Made by a program: the position numbers and the translations under genes | Part shown: piece after piece, positions 24,012-33,130 of the stretch | How the letters are laid out: each line of letters starts with the position of its first letter | Position numbering within the stretch: the stretch's first letter is position 1 | Notes under the pieces: generated by a model | Seen by the model: only the letters and a program-made list of their open reading frames with translations | The model's database searches: none | What the model was told of the DNA's origin: nothing | Assembly (NCBI GenBank): GCA_040881945.1 | Contig: JBBECF010000069.1 | Location: forward strand, 1 to 34,981 | Origin: JBBECF01 sp040881945 | GTDB lineage: Bacteria; Pseudomonadota; Alphaproteobacteria; Dongiales; Dongiaceae | Length of the DNA: 34,981 nt | Direction: 5' to 3'

Positions 24012-25562
24012 TCACTCGGCCGGCCGCGCGGCGGCATGGTCGCGATAGTTGTCCGGTCCGAGCCTTGTGTACTTGACCATGAGGTAGGCGTCGACGACGG
24101 CGAGCGCGGAATAGAACAAGATGAACGCGCCCAGCGAGAGCATCACGTTCGAGGCGGGAACGTCCGAGGCGGCGAGGAAGGTCGGAAGGATGCCGTCGAT
24201 GGCCCAGGGCTGGCGTCCATATTCGGCGACGATCCAGCCGAGCTGCGCCGCGATCCACGGCAGCGGAAGGCTCCACATGAAGACATGCATCAGCCAGCGC
24301 GTGTCGTGCAGCCTGCGTTTCGCCGAAAGATAAAAAGCGAGCGCGAACATGGCGATAAAAAGGAGGCCGATCCCCACCATGACGCGGAACGACCAGAACA
24401 GCGCCGCGACATCGGGGACCGTGTCCCAGGCGGCGCTCTCGATCTCCGTTGCGCTCGCGTTCTCGATATCGGCGCGATGGCGCTTGAGCAGGAGCGCGAA
24501 CCCCAAGTCGCGCCACCCGCTCTCGACGACGGCGCGGGCCGCCGCGTTCGTGCGATCCGCCCGCAGGGTCGCGAGCGCCTTGTAGACGTCGAGGCCGCGC
24601 GCGATGCGTTCGCGATTCTCCTCCACCATCTGGAAGATGCCGGGGACCGGCTTGTCGAGCGAGCGCGTCGCGATGATGCCGAGGAGCCACGGCACCTCGA
24701 TCGCGTAGTGGGTCTTTCGTTGCTCGATGTCGGGCAGGCCGAAGACGGTGAAGCTGGCGGGAGGGTCCTCCGTCTCCCAAACCGCTTCGATGGCGGCGAT
24801 CTTCATGTTCTGGTTTCCGCCGGCCGTGTAACCGCTCTCGTCGCCGAGGACGACGACGGACAACGCCGAGGCAAGGCCGAAGCTCGCCGCGACGGTCAGC
24901 GAGCGTCTGGCGAAGGCGACATTGCGGTGGCGCAACACGTAGTACGCGCTGATCGACATGACGAACATCGCGCCCGTCACGTAGCCGGCGCTCACGGTAT
25001 GGACGAATTTCGACTGCGCCACCGGATTGAAGAGCAGGTCCATGAAGGACGTGATCTCCATGCGCATCGTCTCGGCGTTGAAGACGGCGCCGATGGGGTT
25101 CTGCATCCAGCCATTGGCGACGAGAATCCAGAGCGCGGAAAGGTTGCTGCCGAGCGCCAGCAGCCACGTGACCGCGAGATGCTGCACCTTCGTCAATCGT
25201 TCCCAGCCGAAGAAGAAGAGGCCGACGAAGGTCGCCTCGAGGAAGAAGGCCATCAGGCCTTCGATGGCCAGGGGCGCGCCGAAGATGTCGCCCACATAAT
25301 GGCTGTAATAGGCCCAGTTCATGCCGAACTGGAATTCCATCGTGATCCCGGTGGCGACGCCCATCGCGAAGTTGATGCCGAAGAGCAAGCCCCAGAATTT
25401 CGTCATTTCGCGCCAGATCGGGCGCCCGGTCATGACATAGACGCTCTCCATGATCGCGAGCAGCACGGAGAGGCCGAGCGTGAGCGGCACGAAAAGGAAA
25501 TGATACATGGCCGTCAGCGCGAACTGCGCGCGCGACAGATCGACGACGGTCATGTCGGTCAC
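24012..25562 (-). CDS. cydA: Cytochrome bd oxidase subunit I
   Basis: Catalytic haem subunit of the cytochrome bd quinol oxidase, 516 residues. His21 in TAMYHFLFVPLTLG, His about 188 in SKFVHTVSAGYV and Met about 395 in FRVMVGIG match the three haem axial ligands. The paired glutamates of the proton channel appear in EGLMAFFLEATFVG. The GRQPW motif near 440 is present. The length is close to that of the E. coli enzyme (522), consistent with a long Q-loop. The start is GTG at 25562: a GAGGAA lies eight bases upstream and the GTGA overlaps the cydP stop. ATG at 25553 is the alternative. High-affinity oxygen reduction without proton pumping is the family function. Confidence 0.97.
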   Translation of the reverse strand: MTDMTVVDLSRAQFALTAMYHFLFVPLTLGLSVLLAIMESVYVMTGRPIWREMTKFWGLLFGINFAMGVATGITMEFQFGMNWAYYSHYVGDIFGAPLAIEGLMAFFLEATFVGLFFFGWERLTKVQHLAVTWLLALGSNLSALWILVANGWMQNPIGAVFNAETMRMEITSFMDLLFNPVAQSKFVHTVSAGYVTGAMFVMSISAYYVLRHRNVAFARRSLTVAASFGLASALSVVVLGDESGYTAGGNQNMKIAAIEAVWETEDPPASFTVFGLPDIEQRKTHYAIEVPWLLGIIATRSLDKPVPGIFQMVEENRERIARGLDVYKALATLRADRTNAAARAVVESGWRDLGFALLLKRHRADIENASATEIESAAWDTVPDVAALFWSFRVMVGIGLLFIAMFALAFYLSAKRRLHDTRWLMHVFMWSLPLPWIAAQLGWIVAEYGRQPWAIDGILPTFLAASDVPASNVMLSLGAFILFYSALAVVDAYLMVKYTRLGPDNYRDHAAARPAE

Positions 25563-25729
25563 GGAACCGGTTCCTCGACCGGCAGGCTCAGAATTGCGCG
25601 CGCCGCCGCGTCCGCGTCCATGGCCGGGCGGTCGGCGGGCGCGAAGAACGCCAGGAAAAGAATAACGATGGCGATGAGCTTGATCGTGACGGCGATCGAA
25701 ATCTTGCGGACGAGCGGGTGCGCAAACAT
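25559..25729 (-). CDS. cydP: Cytochrome bd putative small subunit CydP
   Basis: A 56-residue protein obtained by translating the minus strand from ATG 25729. It starts MFAHPLVRKISIAVTIKLIA, continues with a hydrophobic helix (IVILFLAFF) and has a soluble tail ending EEPVP. The LVR-x-I...KL pattern followed by a helix ending FF and an APADRP-like turn matches CydP, a small protein encoded just upstream of cydA in several Proteobacteria. AGGAG (25736-25740) stands six bases before the ATG. The TGA stop overlaps the cydA GTG by four bases. It heads the cydP-A-B-X-ybgE operon. I see no FNR-type TTGAT-N4-ATCAA site upstream. Confidence 0.8.
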   Translation of the reverse strand: MFAHPLVRKISIAVTIKLIAIVILFLAFFAPADRPAMDADAAARAILSLPVEEPVP

Positions 25730-25852
25730 GGCGCGCTCCTATCGCCGACGGGCGAGGGACCCGAGGCCGACCGGCTACGGACCGACGTTCCCCGGATGAA
25801 CCCCAGTTTCGAGCGTCAGTGTAGCCGCCGGGACTCCGTCAGGCCAGGGCCT

Positions 25853-27172
25853 TCACCGGGATGCGCCGCTTCCGTCCTTGCGGGGTGGGGCGGCGCGCGG
25901 CTCCTTCACCGTCAGCAACAACAGCAGGCCGACGACGAAGAACGGCAGGATCGTCGCCAGGCCGGCGCGCTGGCTGTCGAAGGCGAGGGTCACCCAGCCG
26001 ACCAGGGCCGGGCCGACGAAGGCGGTGGCCTTGCCGGCAAGCGCGTAAAGGCCGAAGAATTCCGTGCGCAGCGCCGGCGGCGCGAGGCGCGCCATGAGCG
26101 ACCGGCTGGCCGCCTGGACCGGGCCGACGAAGATGCCGAGCCCGAACGCCGCCGCATAGAACGCGGCCTTGCCGTCGACCGCCAGGACGACGCCGCCGAG
26201 GAGCGTGAGCGCGGCGAGCCCGATCGCGATCGTCGGCTTGGCGCCGATCCGGTCGTCGATCGGCGCGAACAGCGCGGCGCCGAGGCCCGAGGATACGTTG
26301 ATCACGACGCCGAACAGCAACAGCTCGTCGAAGGACATGCCGAAGGTCCCGGCGGCGTAGATGCCGCCGAAGGCGAACAATGTGTTCAGCCCGTCGATAT
26401 AGATCATCTTGGCGAGCAGGAAACGGGCAACGTTGGCATGGCGGCGCAGTTGCCGCAGCGTCGCGACGAGCGCCTTCAGGCCGTCGCGTACCGCCGCCAG
26501 GGCGGGTATGCCGCCGCGCGGGCGGTCCGGTGTGAACAGGAACAGCGGAACGGCGAAGACGGCGTACCACACCGCCACCAGAAGCGCCGTCGCGCGCACG
26601 TGCTCGGCCGCCGCCTTGTCGAGGCCGAAGGGCGGCCGGTCGGGCCCGACCAGCAGGACGAAACTCAAACCCAGGCAGGCGAGCCCGCCGGCATAGCCCA
26701 GCCCCCAGCCCCAACCCGAGACGCGGCCGATGCGGTCGGGGCGCGCCAGGTCGGGCAGCATCGCATTGTAGAAGACGGTGGCGAGCTCGAAGCCGAACGT
26801 GGCGAGCGCGACGACGATGAGCGCGAACGGAACGTCGGCGACGTCGGGCCGCACATACCACAGCGCCGCCGTCGCCGCGACCGAGAGCAGCGTGAGCGCC
26901 GCCAGCCACGGCTTGCGCCGACCGCCCTGGTCGGCGATGGCGCCGAGCGCCGGGCTGACGACGGCGATGACGAGGCCGGTCAGTGCGATGGTCTGGCCCC
27001 ACAGCGCGGTGCCGGTCTCCGGGTCGGCGGCCACCCCTTGAGTGAAATAGGCGCTGAACAGGAAGGTGGTGACGACGGTGGGGAACGCCGAATTGGCCCA
27101 GTCGTAAAGGCACCAGGCGAAGATCGCGCCTCGCCCGGGGCCGCCGGCCGGGTCCGGGGCGGCCGTCGTCAC
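25853..27172 (-). CDS. MFS transporter, UMF1/Atg22-like family
   Basis: Major facilitator membrane protein, 439 residues, about twelve hydrophobic segments. FAWCLYDWANSAFPTVV at the N-terminus is the hallmark of the UMF1 (Atg22-like) family; LGAIADQGGRRKPWL in the first loop and EFFGLYALAGKATAFVGP near 380 also fit. Yeast Atg22 exports vacuolar amino acids; bacterial members are uncharacterised, so the substrate is open. The start is GTG at 27172, overlapping the stop of the glutamate dehydrogenase gene by four bases (GTGA), so the two are cotranslated. The last 30 or so codons are duplicated as a fragment beyond the cyd cluster. Confidence 0.88.
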   Translation of the reverse strand: MTTAAPDPAGGPGRGAIFAWCLYDWANSAFPTVVTTFLFSAYFTQGVAADPETGTALWGQTIALTGLVIAVVSPALGAIADQGGRRKPWLAALTLLSVAATAALWYVRPDVADVPFALIVVALATFGFELATVFYNAMLPDLARPDRIGRVSGWGWGLGYAGGLACLGLSFVLLVGPDRPPFGLDKAAAEHVRATALLVAVWYAVFAVPLFLFTPDRPRGGIPALAAVRDGLKALVATLRQLRRHANVARFLLAKMIYIDGLNTLFAFGGIYAAGTFGMSFDELLLFGVVINVSSGLGAALFAPIDDRIGAKPTIAIGLAALTLLGGVVLAVDGKAAFYAAAFGLGIFVGPVQAASRSLMARLAPPALRTEFFGLYALAGKATAFVGPALVGWVTLAFDSQRAGLATILPFFVVGLLLLLTVKEPRAAPPRKDGSGASR

Positions 27173-30100
27173 TCGCCGATCAGGCTGCGCAGCTGGCGGT
27201 TCGCCACCGCCAGCTTGGCGAGGTCGAAGGCGCCGGTCTGGCGCAAATCGGCCAACAGCGCCGCGGTCCGCTGCACGGCCGGGCCATGCGCCGAAACCCA
27301 GGTCTCGATGCCGTCATCCGCTCCGTTGCCGCCGGCGCCGAGCACGCGCGTCGTGATCTCGCGCTGATGGCCGTAGAGGTCGTCGACGATGGCGGCGATC
27401 GCCATGCGGTCCCATTGGCCGTCGCTCGGCACGCCGGCGGCGGCATGGCGCAGCCAGTCGATGCCGAAACGGTCGCCGACGGCGAAGTAGGCGCGCGCCG
27501 CCGGGGTCACGGCCACGCCGGCCGCCCGCGCCATGCGCACGATATCGAGCGCCGGGGCGAGAAGGTCGAGGCTGGCGATGCGGCGGGCCAGATCGTCGGG
27601 CGCGCCGGCCTGCGCGTATTCGTCGCGGCGGCGCGCGATCCGCGTCCGGTCGGCATCGGCGACCAGTCCGTCGAGTCCCGCCGTCAGCTCGGCGACGCCC
27701 GGACCGTAGGCGGCGATGGTGGCGGCGATGTCGAGCGGCTGGATCAGGCTGCGCAGGAACCACAGCGTGCCCATCTCGACCAGCCGGCCGATGGCGCCGA
27801 GCATCGCCGTCTGCAGCGCCGCCGGCGCCTTGTTGTCGAGGTCCTGGATGCCGGCCCACAGCCGCCGCAGCTTGAACACGCTGCGCGCGATGGCGTAGGC
27901 GCGCGCGACGTCGGAGCCGGCGGCCCCGGTCTGCTCGCGCATGACGTCGACGAAGGCGGGGCCGACGCGGTTGACCAGGCTGTTGGTGACGACGGAGGCG
28001 ATGATCTCGCGGCGCAGCCGGTGGCCGGCGATCCGGTCGGCGTAGCGCTCGCGCAACGGCTCCGGGAAGTAGTGCGCCAGATCGTCGACCAGCCGCGGAT
28101 CGTCCGGCAAATCCGACGGCAGCAGCTCCTGATAGAGCGCCATCTTGGCATAGGCGAGCAGGACCGCCAGCTCCGGCCGGGTGAGGCCGCGGCGCGCCGC
28201 GGCCCGTTCCGCCAGCGACTCGTCGTCGGGCAGAAATTCGATGGCGCGGTCGAGCCGGCCGGCGCGCTCGAGCCCGCGCATCAAGCGGCCGAGGCGGTCG
28301 AGCGCCTCCGGCCCGCGCACCTCGGCGACGGTGAGGGCCTGGCTTTGCAGGTAGTTGTCGCGCAGCACCAGCTCGGCCACCTCGTCGGTCATGCTTTCGA
28401 GCAGCCGGTCGCGCTGCTCCAGCGTGAGCTCGCCGTCCGCGACCGCCTCGTTGAGCAGGATCTTGATGTTGACCTCGTGGTCGGAGCAGTCGACGCCGGC
28501 CGAATTGTCGACCGCGTCGGTGTTGAGGCGGCCGCCGGCGAGCGCGTATTCGACCCGGCCGCGCTGGGTCATGCCGAGATTGGCGCCTTCACCTACCACC
28601 TTGCAGCGCAAGTCGCCGGCGTCGACGCGCACCGCGTCGTTGGCGCGGTCGCCGACCTCGGCCTGGCTTTCGCCGGACGCCTTGACATAGGTGCCGATGC
28701 CGCCAAGCCACAGCAGGTCGACTTCGGCGCAAATCAGCGCGCGGATCAGCTCGTTCGGCGTCAGGTTGTCGGCCGCGATTCCGAAGCGCTGTTTCGCCTC
28801 GGGGCTCAGCTTGATCGACTTGGCCTTGCGGTCGAACACGCCGCCGCCGGCCGAGATCAGCTTCGCGTCGTAGTCGCTCCAGGCCGAGCGCGGCAGATCG
28901 AACAGGCGCTTGCGTTCCCGCCAGCTCGCCTCCGGGTCCGGGTCCGGATCGAGAAAGATGTGCAGGTGGTTGAAGGCGGCGAGCAGGTGGATGCGGCGCG
29001 ACTGCAGCGTGCCGTTGCCGAACACGTCGCCCGACATGTCGCCGATGCCGACGACGGTGAAGTCCCGGGTCTGGATATCGACGCCGATCTCGCGGAAGTG
29101 GCGCTTCACGCATTCCCAGGCGCCGCGCGCCGTGATCGCCATCTTCTTATGGTCGTAGCCGGCCGACCCGCCAGAGGCGAAGGCGTCGCCGAGCCAGAAG
29201 CCGTACTCCGCGGAGACGGCGTTGGCGATGTCGGAGAAGGTGGCGGTGCCCTTGTCGGCGGCGACCACCAGATAGGGATCGTCGTCGTCGAGCCGGACCA
29301 CGTCGGGCGGCGGCGTGACGACGCCGCCGACGGCGTTGTCGGTGAGGTCGAGCAGCCCGCGCATCATCGTCTTGTAGCAGTCGGCGACCTCGGCCATCAG
29401 CGCCTCGCGCCCGCCGCCGGGCGGCGGCCGCTTGACGACGAAGCCGCCCTTGGAGCCGACCGGGACGATGACCGCGTTCTTCACCATCTGCGCCTTCATC
29501 AGGCCGAGCACCTCGGTGCGGAAGTCCTCGCGCCGGTCGGACCAGCGGATGCCGCCGCGCGCCACCTTGCCGCCGCGCAAATGCACGGCCTCGACGCGCG
29601 GGCTGTAGACGAAGATCTCGTAGACGGGCCGCGGCAGCGGCAGCTCGTCGATCGCCGCGGAGTCGAGCTTGAACGAAAGATAGGGCTTGGCCCGCCCCTC
29701 GGCGGCGCCCTGGTAATAGTTGGTGCGCCGCGTCGCCCGGATGAGATTGAGATAGCGCCGCAGGATGCGGTCCTCGTCGAGATTGACGACCTCGTCGAGG
29801 GCGGCTTCGATCTCGCCGACGATCTCGGCCGACCGGCGCGTCGCGTCCTGACGCGCGGCCGGCTGGAACAGGACGCGGAACAACCGGACCAGCAGCCGGG
29901 CGAGGCGCGGGTGGTTGGCGAGGGTCTCCTCCATATAGGCCTGGCTGAAGGTGGCGGCCGCCTGGCGCAGGTACTTGCAATAGGCGCGCAGGATCGTGAC
30001 CTTGCGCCAGCCCAAGCCGGCGCGCAGGACCAGCCGGTTGAAGCCGTCGTTCTCCATCTCCCCGGCCCAGACCCGGGCGAAGGCGTCGTGAAAGACCTCC

Positions 30101-31995
30101 TTGACCTCGCTCACGTCGATTTCGGCGCCGTCCGGTGTGACCATGCCGAAGTCGTGAATCCAGATCGTCCGGCCGAGGCCCGCGACCGGCAAGCTATAGG
30201 GCAGTTCGCTCAGCACCTTGAGGCCCATGTTCTCGAGCATGGGCAACAGGTCGGACAGCGGGATGTGGTCGCCGGCGTTGTAGATCTTGAGCCGCAGCTC
30301 GTGGCCCTGCGCCTCGATCGGCCGGTACAGGTTCATGGCCAGCGTGCCGGCGGCCAGCGCGTCGTCGATGCGGTCGATGTCGAACACCGCCGCATGGGCG
30401 TTGAAGCGCTCGCGATAACTGCCGGGGAAGGCGTCGGCGTAGCGGCGCCAGCTCGCCAGGCCGCGTTCCTCGCCCTTGGCCTCGATCAGGGCATCCTGCA
30501 GATGATCGCTCCAGGAGCGGCCGGCCGCGACGAGGCGGCGCTCGATCTCGTCCCTGTCGACCTCGGGGATGGCGCCCGGGGTGGTACGCACGAGGACCTG
30601 CAGCCGGCCGAGCGGCGCGTCGGTCATATGCGTGTAAAAGGCTTCGACCCGGCCGTTGTAGGCGCGCGCCAGGACGTCCTGGATGCGCAAGCGAAGCTCG
30701 GTATTGTAGCGGTCGCGCGGCAGGTAAACCAGGCAGGAGACGAAGCGTTCGAAGGGGTCGCGGCGGGCGAACAGCGCGATGCGCTGGCGGTCCTGCAAGT
30801 GCAGGATACCGAGCGCGATCTCGAACAGCTCGTCCTCCGAAATCTGGAACAGCTCGTCGCGCGGATAGGCCTCCAGGATATGCTGCAACGCCTTGCCGTC
30901 GTGGCTCGACGGCGCGAAGCCGGCACGCTCGATGCAGTTAGCGACCTTGCGCCGCAGCAGCGGGATTTCGCGCGGGCTGCGGCTGTAGGCAATCGAGGTG
31001 AGCAGTCCGACGAACAGCCGTTCCCCGACGATGCGGCCGGACTCGTCGAATACCTTGACGCCGATGGTGTCCATGCGCACCGGCCGGTGCACGGTCGTCG
31101 GGCGATTCGACTTGGTCACCATGAGCAGCCGCGACTGGCGCAGGAACTGGCGCACGTCCGGCGGCAGCTTGTCGAAGTTGCGCAGGCCGTCGAACACGGA
31201 GACCGCCTCGTCGCGCAGGATGCCGAGTCCGCTGCCGGGCACGATCGACAGCGTCTCTTGGTCGTCGGCGCCGGCGAAGTCGTAGGCGCGATATCCGAGG
31301 AAGGTGTAGTTGTCGCCGCCGATCCACTCGAGGAACGCCTTGCCCTCGGCGATCTCGTCGGCGGGCAGCGGCGGCGGCTGCCGCTCGAGATCGGCCAGCA
31401 GCTCCGCGACCTTGGCCCGCATCCCCCGCCAGTCCTCGACCGCGGCGCGGACGTCGGCGAGCACGCGCTCGATGTCGGCGCCGATCTCCGCGAGACGTTC
31501 CGGCGAGGTCTGCTCGTCGATCCGCAACTGCATGTAGGATTCGGCGATCGTCGCGCCGGCCGCCGCGTCCGGCCCGCTCGTCCGCGTCGCCCGCTCGCGC
31601 GCCACCCGGACGATCGGATGAATGACGAGATAGACGGTCAGCTCGCGCCGGTTGAGCGCGGCCGTCACCGAGTCGACGAGAAACGGCATGTCGTCGTTGA
31701 CGATCTCGACGACCGTATGGACGCTGCGCCAGCCATGTTCGTCCTGGCGCGGGTTGTAGACGCGGACCTTGGCGCGCCCCGCCTCGCGCTCGGCGCCGAA
31801 GCTCCACAGCGACAGGGCGGCGCCGAAAAGGTTGTCCGGGCTCTCGGCGAGAATGTCGTCGGGCGGCACGTTGGCGTAAAATTGGCGGACGAAGCGTTCG
31901 ACCTCGGCCGCGCGCGCGCGATCGGGCCGCTCGCCGGCGCGCCGGACGACGCGGTCGATCAACTCCGCCTTCAACTGTTCGGCGCGCAGCGCCAT
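27169..31995 (-). CDS. NAD-specific glutamate dehydrogenase, large (180-kDa) class
   Basis: Oxidatively deaminates glutamate to 2-oxoglutarate and ammonia with NAD, mainly for catabolism; 1608 residues, typical of the GDH180 class. The N-terminal half carries ACT-like and helical regulatory modules. The catalytic region (about 800-1150) includes GGKVARGGIRWSDRREDFR, MVKNAVIVPVGSKGGFVVK with the substrate lysines, then GIGDMSGDVFGNG in the NAD-binding part. The C-terminal 400 residues are helical. GAGGGGG lies shortly before the ATG at 31995. The downstream transporter gene overlaps its end, raising the possibility of a functional link to amino-acid transport. Family members are often allosterically controlled by amino acids. 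Confidence 0.97.
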   Translation of the reverse strand: MALRAEQLKAELIDRVVRRAGERPDRARAAEVERFVRQFYANVPPDDILAESPDNLFGAALSLWSFGAEREAGRAKVRVYNPRQDEHGWRSVHTVVEIVNDDMPFLVDSVTAALNRRELTVYLVIHPIVRVARERATRTSGPDAAAGATIAESYMQLRIDEQTSPERLAEIGADIERVLADVRAAVEDWRGMRAKVAELLADLERQPPPLPADEIAEGKAFLEWIGGDNYTFLGYRAYDFAGADDQETLSIVPGSGLGILRDEAVSVFDGLRNFDKLPPDVRQFLRQSRLLMVTKSNRPTTVHRPVRMDTIGVKVFDESGRIVGERLFVGLLTSIAYSRSPREIPLLRRKVANCIERAGFAPSSHDGKALQHILEAYPRDELFQISEDELFEIALGILHLQDRQRIALFARRDPFERFVSCLVYLPRDRYNTELRLRIQDVLARAYNGRVEAFYTHMTDAPLGRLQVLVRTTPGAIPEVDRDEIERRLVAAGRSWSDHLQDALIEAKGEERGLASWRRYADAFPGSYRERFNAHAAVFDIDRIDDALAAGTLAMNLYRPIEAQGHELRLKIYNAGDHIPLSDLLPMLENMGLKVLSELPYSLPVAGLGRTIWIHDFGMVTPDGAEIDVSEVKEVFHDAFARVWAGEMENDGFNRLVLRAGLGWRKVTILRAYCKYLRQAAATFSQAYMEETLANHPRLARLLVRLFRVLFQPAARQDATRRSAEIVGEIEAALDEVVNLDEDRILRRYLNLIRATRRTNYYQGAAEGRAKPYLSFKLDSAAIDELPLPRPVYEIFVYSPRVEAVHLRGGKVARGGIRWSDRREDFRTEVLGLMKAQMVKNAVIVPVGSKGGFVVKRPPPGGGREALMAEVADCYKTMMRGLLDLTDNAVGGVVTPPPDVVRLDDDDPYLVVAADKGTATFSDIANAVSAEYGFWLGDAFASGGSAGYDHKKMAITARGAWECVKRHFREIGVDIQTRDFTVVGIGDMSGDVFGNGTLQSRRIHLLAAFNHLHIFLDPDPDPEASWRERKRLFDLPRSAWSDYDAKLISAGGGVFDRKAKSIKLSPEAKQRFGIAADNLTPNELIRALICAEVDLLWLGGIGTYVKASGESQAEVGDRANDAVRVDAGDLRCKVVGEGANLGMTQRGRVEYALAGGRLNTDAVDNSAGVDCSDHEVNIKILLNEAVADGELTLEQRDRLLESMTDEVAELVLRDNYLQSQALTVAEVRGPEALDRLGRLMRGLERAGRLDRAIEFLPDDESLAERAAARRGLTRPELAVLLAYAKMALYQELLPSDLPDDPRLVDDLAHYFPEPLRERYADRIAGHRLRREIIASVVTNSLVNRVGPAFVDVMREQTGAAGSDVARAYAIARSVFKLRRLWAGIQDLDNKAPAALQTAMLGAIGRLVEMGTLWFLRSLIQPLDIAATIAAYGPGVAELTAGLDGLVADADRTRIARRRDEYAQAGAPDDLARRIASLDLLAPALDIVRMARAAGVAVTPAARAYFAVGDRFGIDWLRHAAAGVPSDGQWDRMAIAAIVDDLYGHQREITTRVLGAGGNGADDGIETWVSAHGPAVQRTAALLADLRQTGAFDLAKLAVANRQLRSLIGE

Positions 31996-32157
31996 GACGC
32001 CCCCTCGGCGGCGGTTAAATTAACGCGTTCCTCGGACGAGAACTGGATTATCGGGGCCACCGGTAAAGCAGATTTTAACGAACACAGTGGTATGCCGACT
32101 TGGCGACCGCGCGCGACGACGAGGCGGCGCAAGCCGGAGCGAGGAACGACCGCCGTG

Positions 32158-32520
32158 ATGATGATGAATGAGGTCCGAGCCGAGTTGTTCCTGCGGCGCC
32201 TGCCGCCGGAGGTCCGCAGCAGCCTCGATTCGACGCAGGAGGCGGCGATCCGCAGCGCGGCGGGCGGCCGTGTCGCGGCTTCGCACCCTGTCGACATCCG
32301 CCTCTCGCTGCCACTGCCGTGGGGCCGGTTCTACCTGGCGATCGCCGGCGGACACGAACGGCGCAATCCTGCGCGCCGGGCGCGGGATCGTCGGCTGCGG
32401 CCGCTCACCACCACCGGCAATTCCCTATTCTTCGGCATTCTCGTCGGATCCTTCGGTCTGTTGCTGCTGAGCGCGCTGTTGTTCTACGACGCCATCGTCT
32501 CGGCCATCGTCGGTGGCTAG
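32158..32520 (+). CDS. Small membrane-anchored protein, unknown function
   Basis: About 120 residues, divergent from the glutamate dehydrogenase gene. The N-terminal 80 residues are soluble (FLRRLPPEVRSSLDSTQEAAI, then HPVDIRLSLPLPWGRFYLAIAGG and HERRNPARRARDRR). A single hydrophobic helix near the C-terminus (about 88-115, SLFFGILVGSFGLLLLSALLF) suggests a tail-anchored inner-membrane protein with its bulk in the cytoplasm. The GRFYLAIAGGHERRNPARRARDR-like stretch looks like a conserved signature, but I do not recognise a named domain. ATG codons at 32158, 32161 and 32164 and a GTG at 32155 are alternative starts; GAGGAA lies 11-14 bases upstream of these. Confidence 0.6.
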   Translation: MMMNEVRAELFLRRLPPEVRSSLDSTQEAAIRSAAGGRVAASHPVDIRLSLPLPWGRFYLAIAGGHERRNPARRARDRRLRPLTTTGNSLFFGILVGSFGLLLLSALLFYDAIVSAIVGG

Positions 32521-32666
32521 GCGCACCAAGCCGCCGGCCGCGCTGCCCCGGCCGCGGCAGCCCGGCGTCGACGCTCGGCGCCGGACCTGGCGCGGCTGCG
32601 CCCTGCGGGTCGCGCCCACCCGCCTCGTCCGACCGCGCCCCGCGGCCGGACCGAAACCCGCGGCAT

Positions 32667-32696
32667 AAAAAAACGGCGGCCCGCCTGGGCCGCCGT
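32667..32696 (-). terminator. Rho-independent terminator of the cold-shock gene
   Basis: On the minus strand a perfect 10-bp stem ACGGCGGCCC/GGGCCGCCGT with a four-base loop is followed directly by seven Ts. It lies about 50 bases past the csp stop. The remaining bases between 32521 and 32666 hold no gene that I can see. Confidence 0.9.
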
Positions 32697-32745
32697 CCGT
32701 TCGTGGGCCCGGGCCTCGATCGCGACGCGATCGCGGCCCGTGCCG

Positions 32746-32949
32746 TTACTCCACCGTGAGGTTGACCGCGGCGGTCTTGCCGCGCTCGGTCGCGATCTCG
32801 TAGTTGACTTTCTGGCCCTCGGCCAGCGAGCGCAACCCCGCGCGCTCGACCGCGGTGATGTGGACGAAGACATCCTTCGAGCCGTCGCTCGGCACGATGA
32901 ACCCGAATCCCTTGGTCGGGTTGAACCACTTGACGGTACCTGTAGCCAT
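32746..32949 (-). CDS. Cold-shock domain protein (CspA family)
   Basis: Single OB-fold RNA/DNA-binding protein, 67 residues. The RNP1-like KGFGFIVP and RNP2-like VFVHIT motifs are intact, flanked by TGTVKWFNPT at the start and the GQKVNYEI strand. Such proteins act as RNA chaperones; whether this one is cold-induced is not shown by sequence. AAGGAGG (32956-32962) six bases before the ATG is one of the best ribosome-binding sites in the window. Together with its own promoter and terminator this marks a strongly expressed monocistronic unit. The leader is unusually long at about 140 bases. Confidence 0.96.
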   Translation of the reverse strand: MATGTVKWFNPTKGFGFIVPSDGSKDVFVHITAVERAGLRSLAEGQKVNYEIATERGKTAAVNLTVE

Positions 32950-33093
32950 GGTCGGCCTCCTTGGACATAACATCGGGCACCACGCCGCTCCTTCGGCGCG
33001 ACGCGGCGCAATCTCGGTGCTTCTGGGAAACGTCTCTAGTTCTGGCCCGGAGGCGAACCGGCAACGCGCAACGAAGCGAAGACTGCGATGGTG

Positions 33094-33122
33094 TAGATGC
33101 GCCCCGGTCGTGCCAATGTCAA
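33094..33122 (-). promoter_or_regulatory. Promoter of the cold-shock gene
   Basis: On the minus strand a consensus TTGACA (33122-33117) is followed after 17 bases by CATCTA (33099-33094) as a weaker -10. Transcription would start near 33087, giving a leader of about 138 bases that includes a CGCCG/CGGCG hairpin (32983-32998) whose loop is AAGGAG. The -35 lies only eight bases past the stop of the upstream MBL-fold gene. Confidence 0.6.
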
Positions 33123-33130
33123 GGCGCGCC

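Noticed and set aside
27286..32520. 1744-codon open frame on the plus strand
   Set aside because: It runs antisense to the glutamate dehydrogenase gene and is a result of high GC; only its last 120 codons (from 32158) look like a real protein.
32537..32560. Possible terminator of the 32158-32520 gene (GCTGCC/GGCAGC)
   Set aside because: The stem is short for this GC content and no T-run follows, so it does not meet the standard for a rho-independent terminator.
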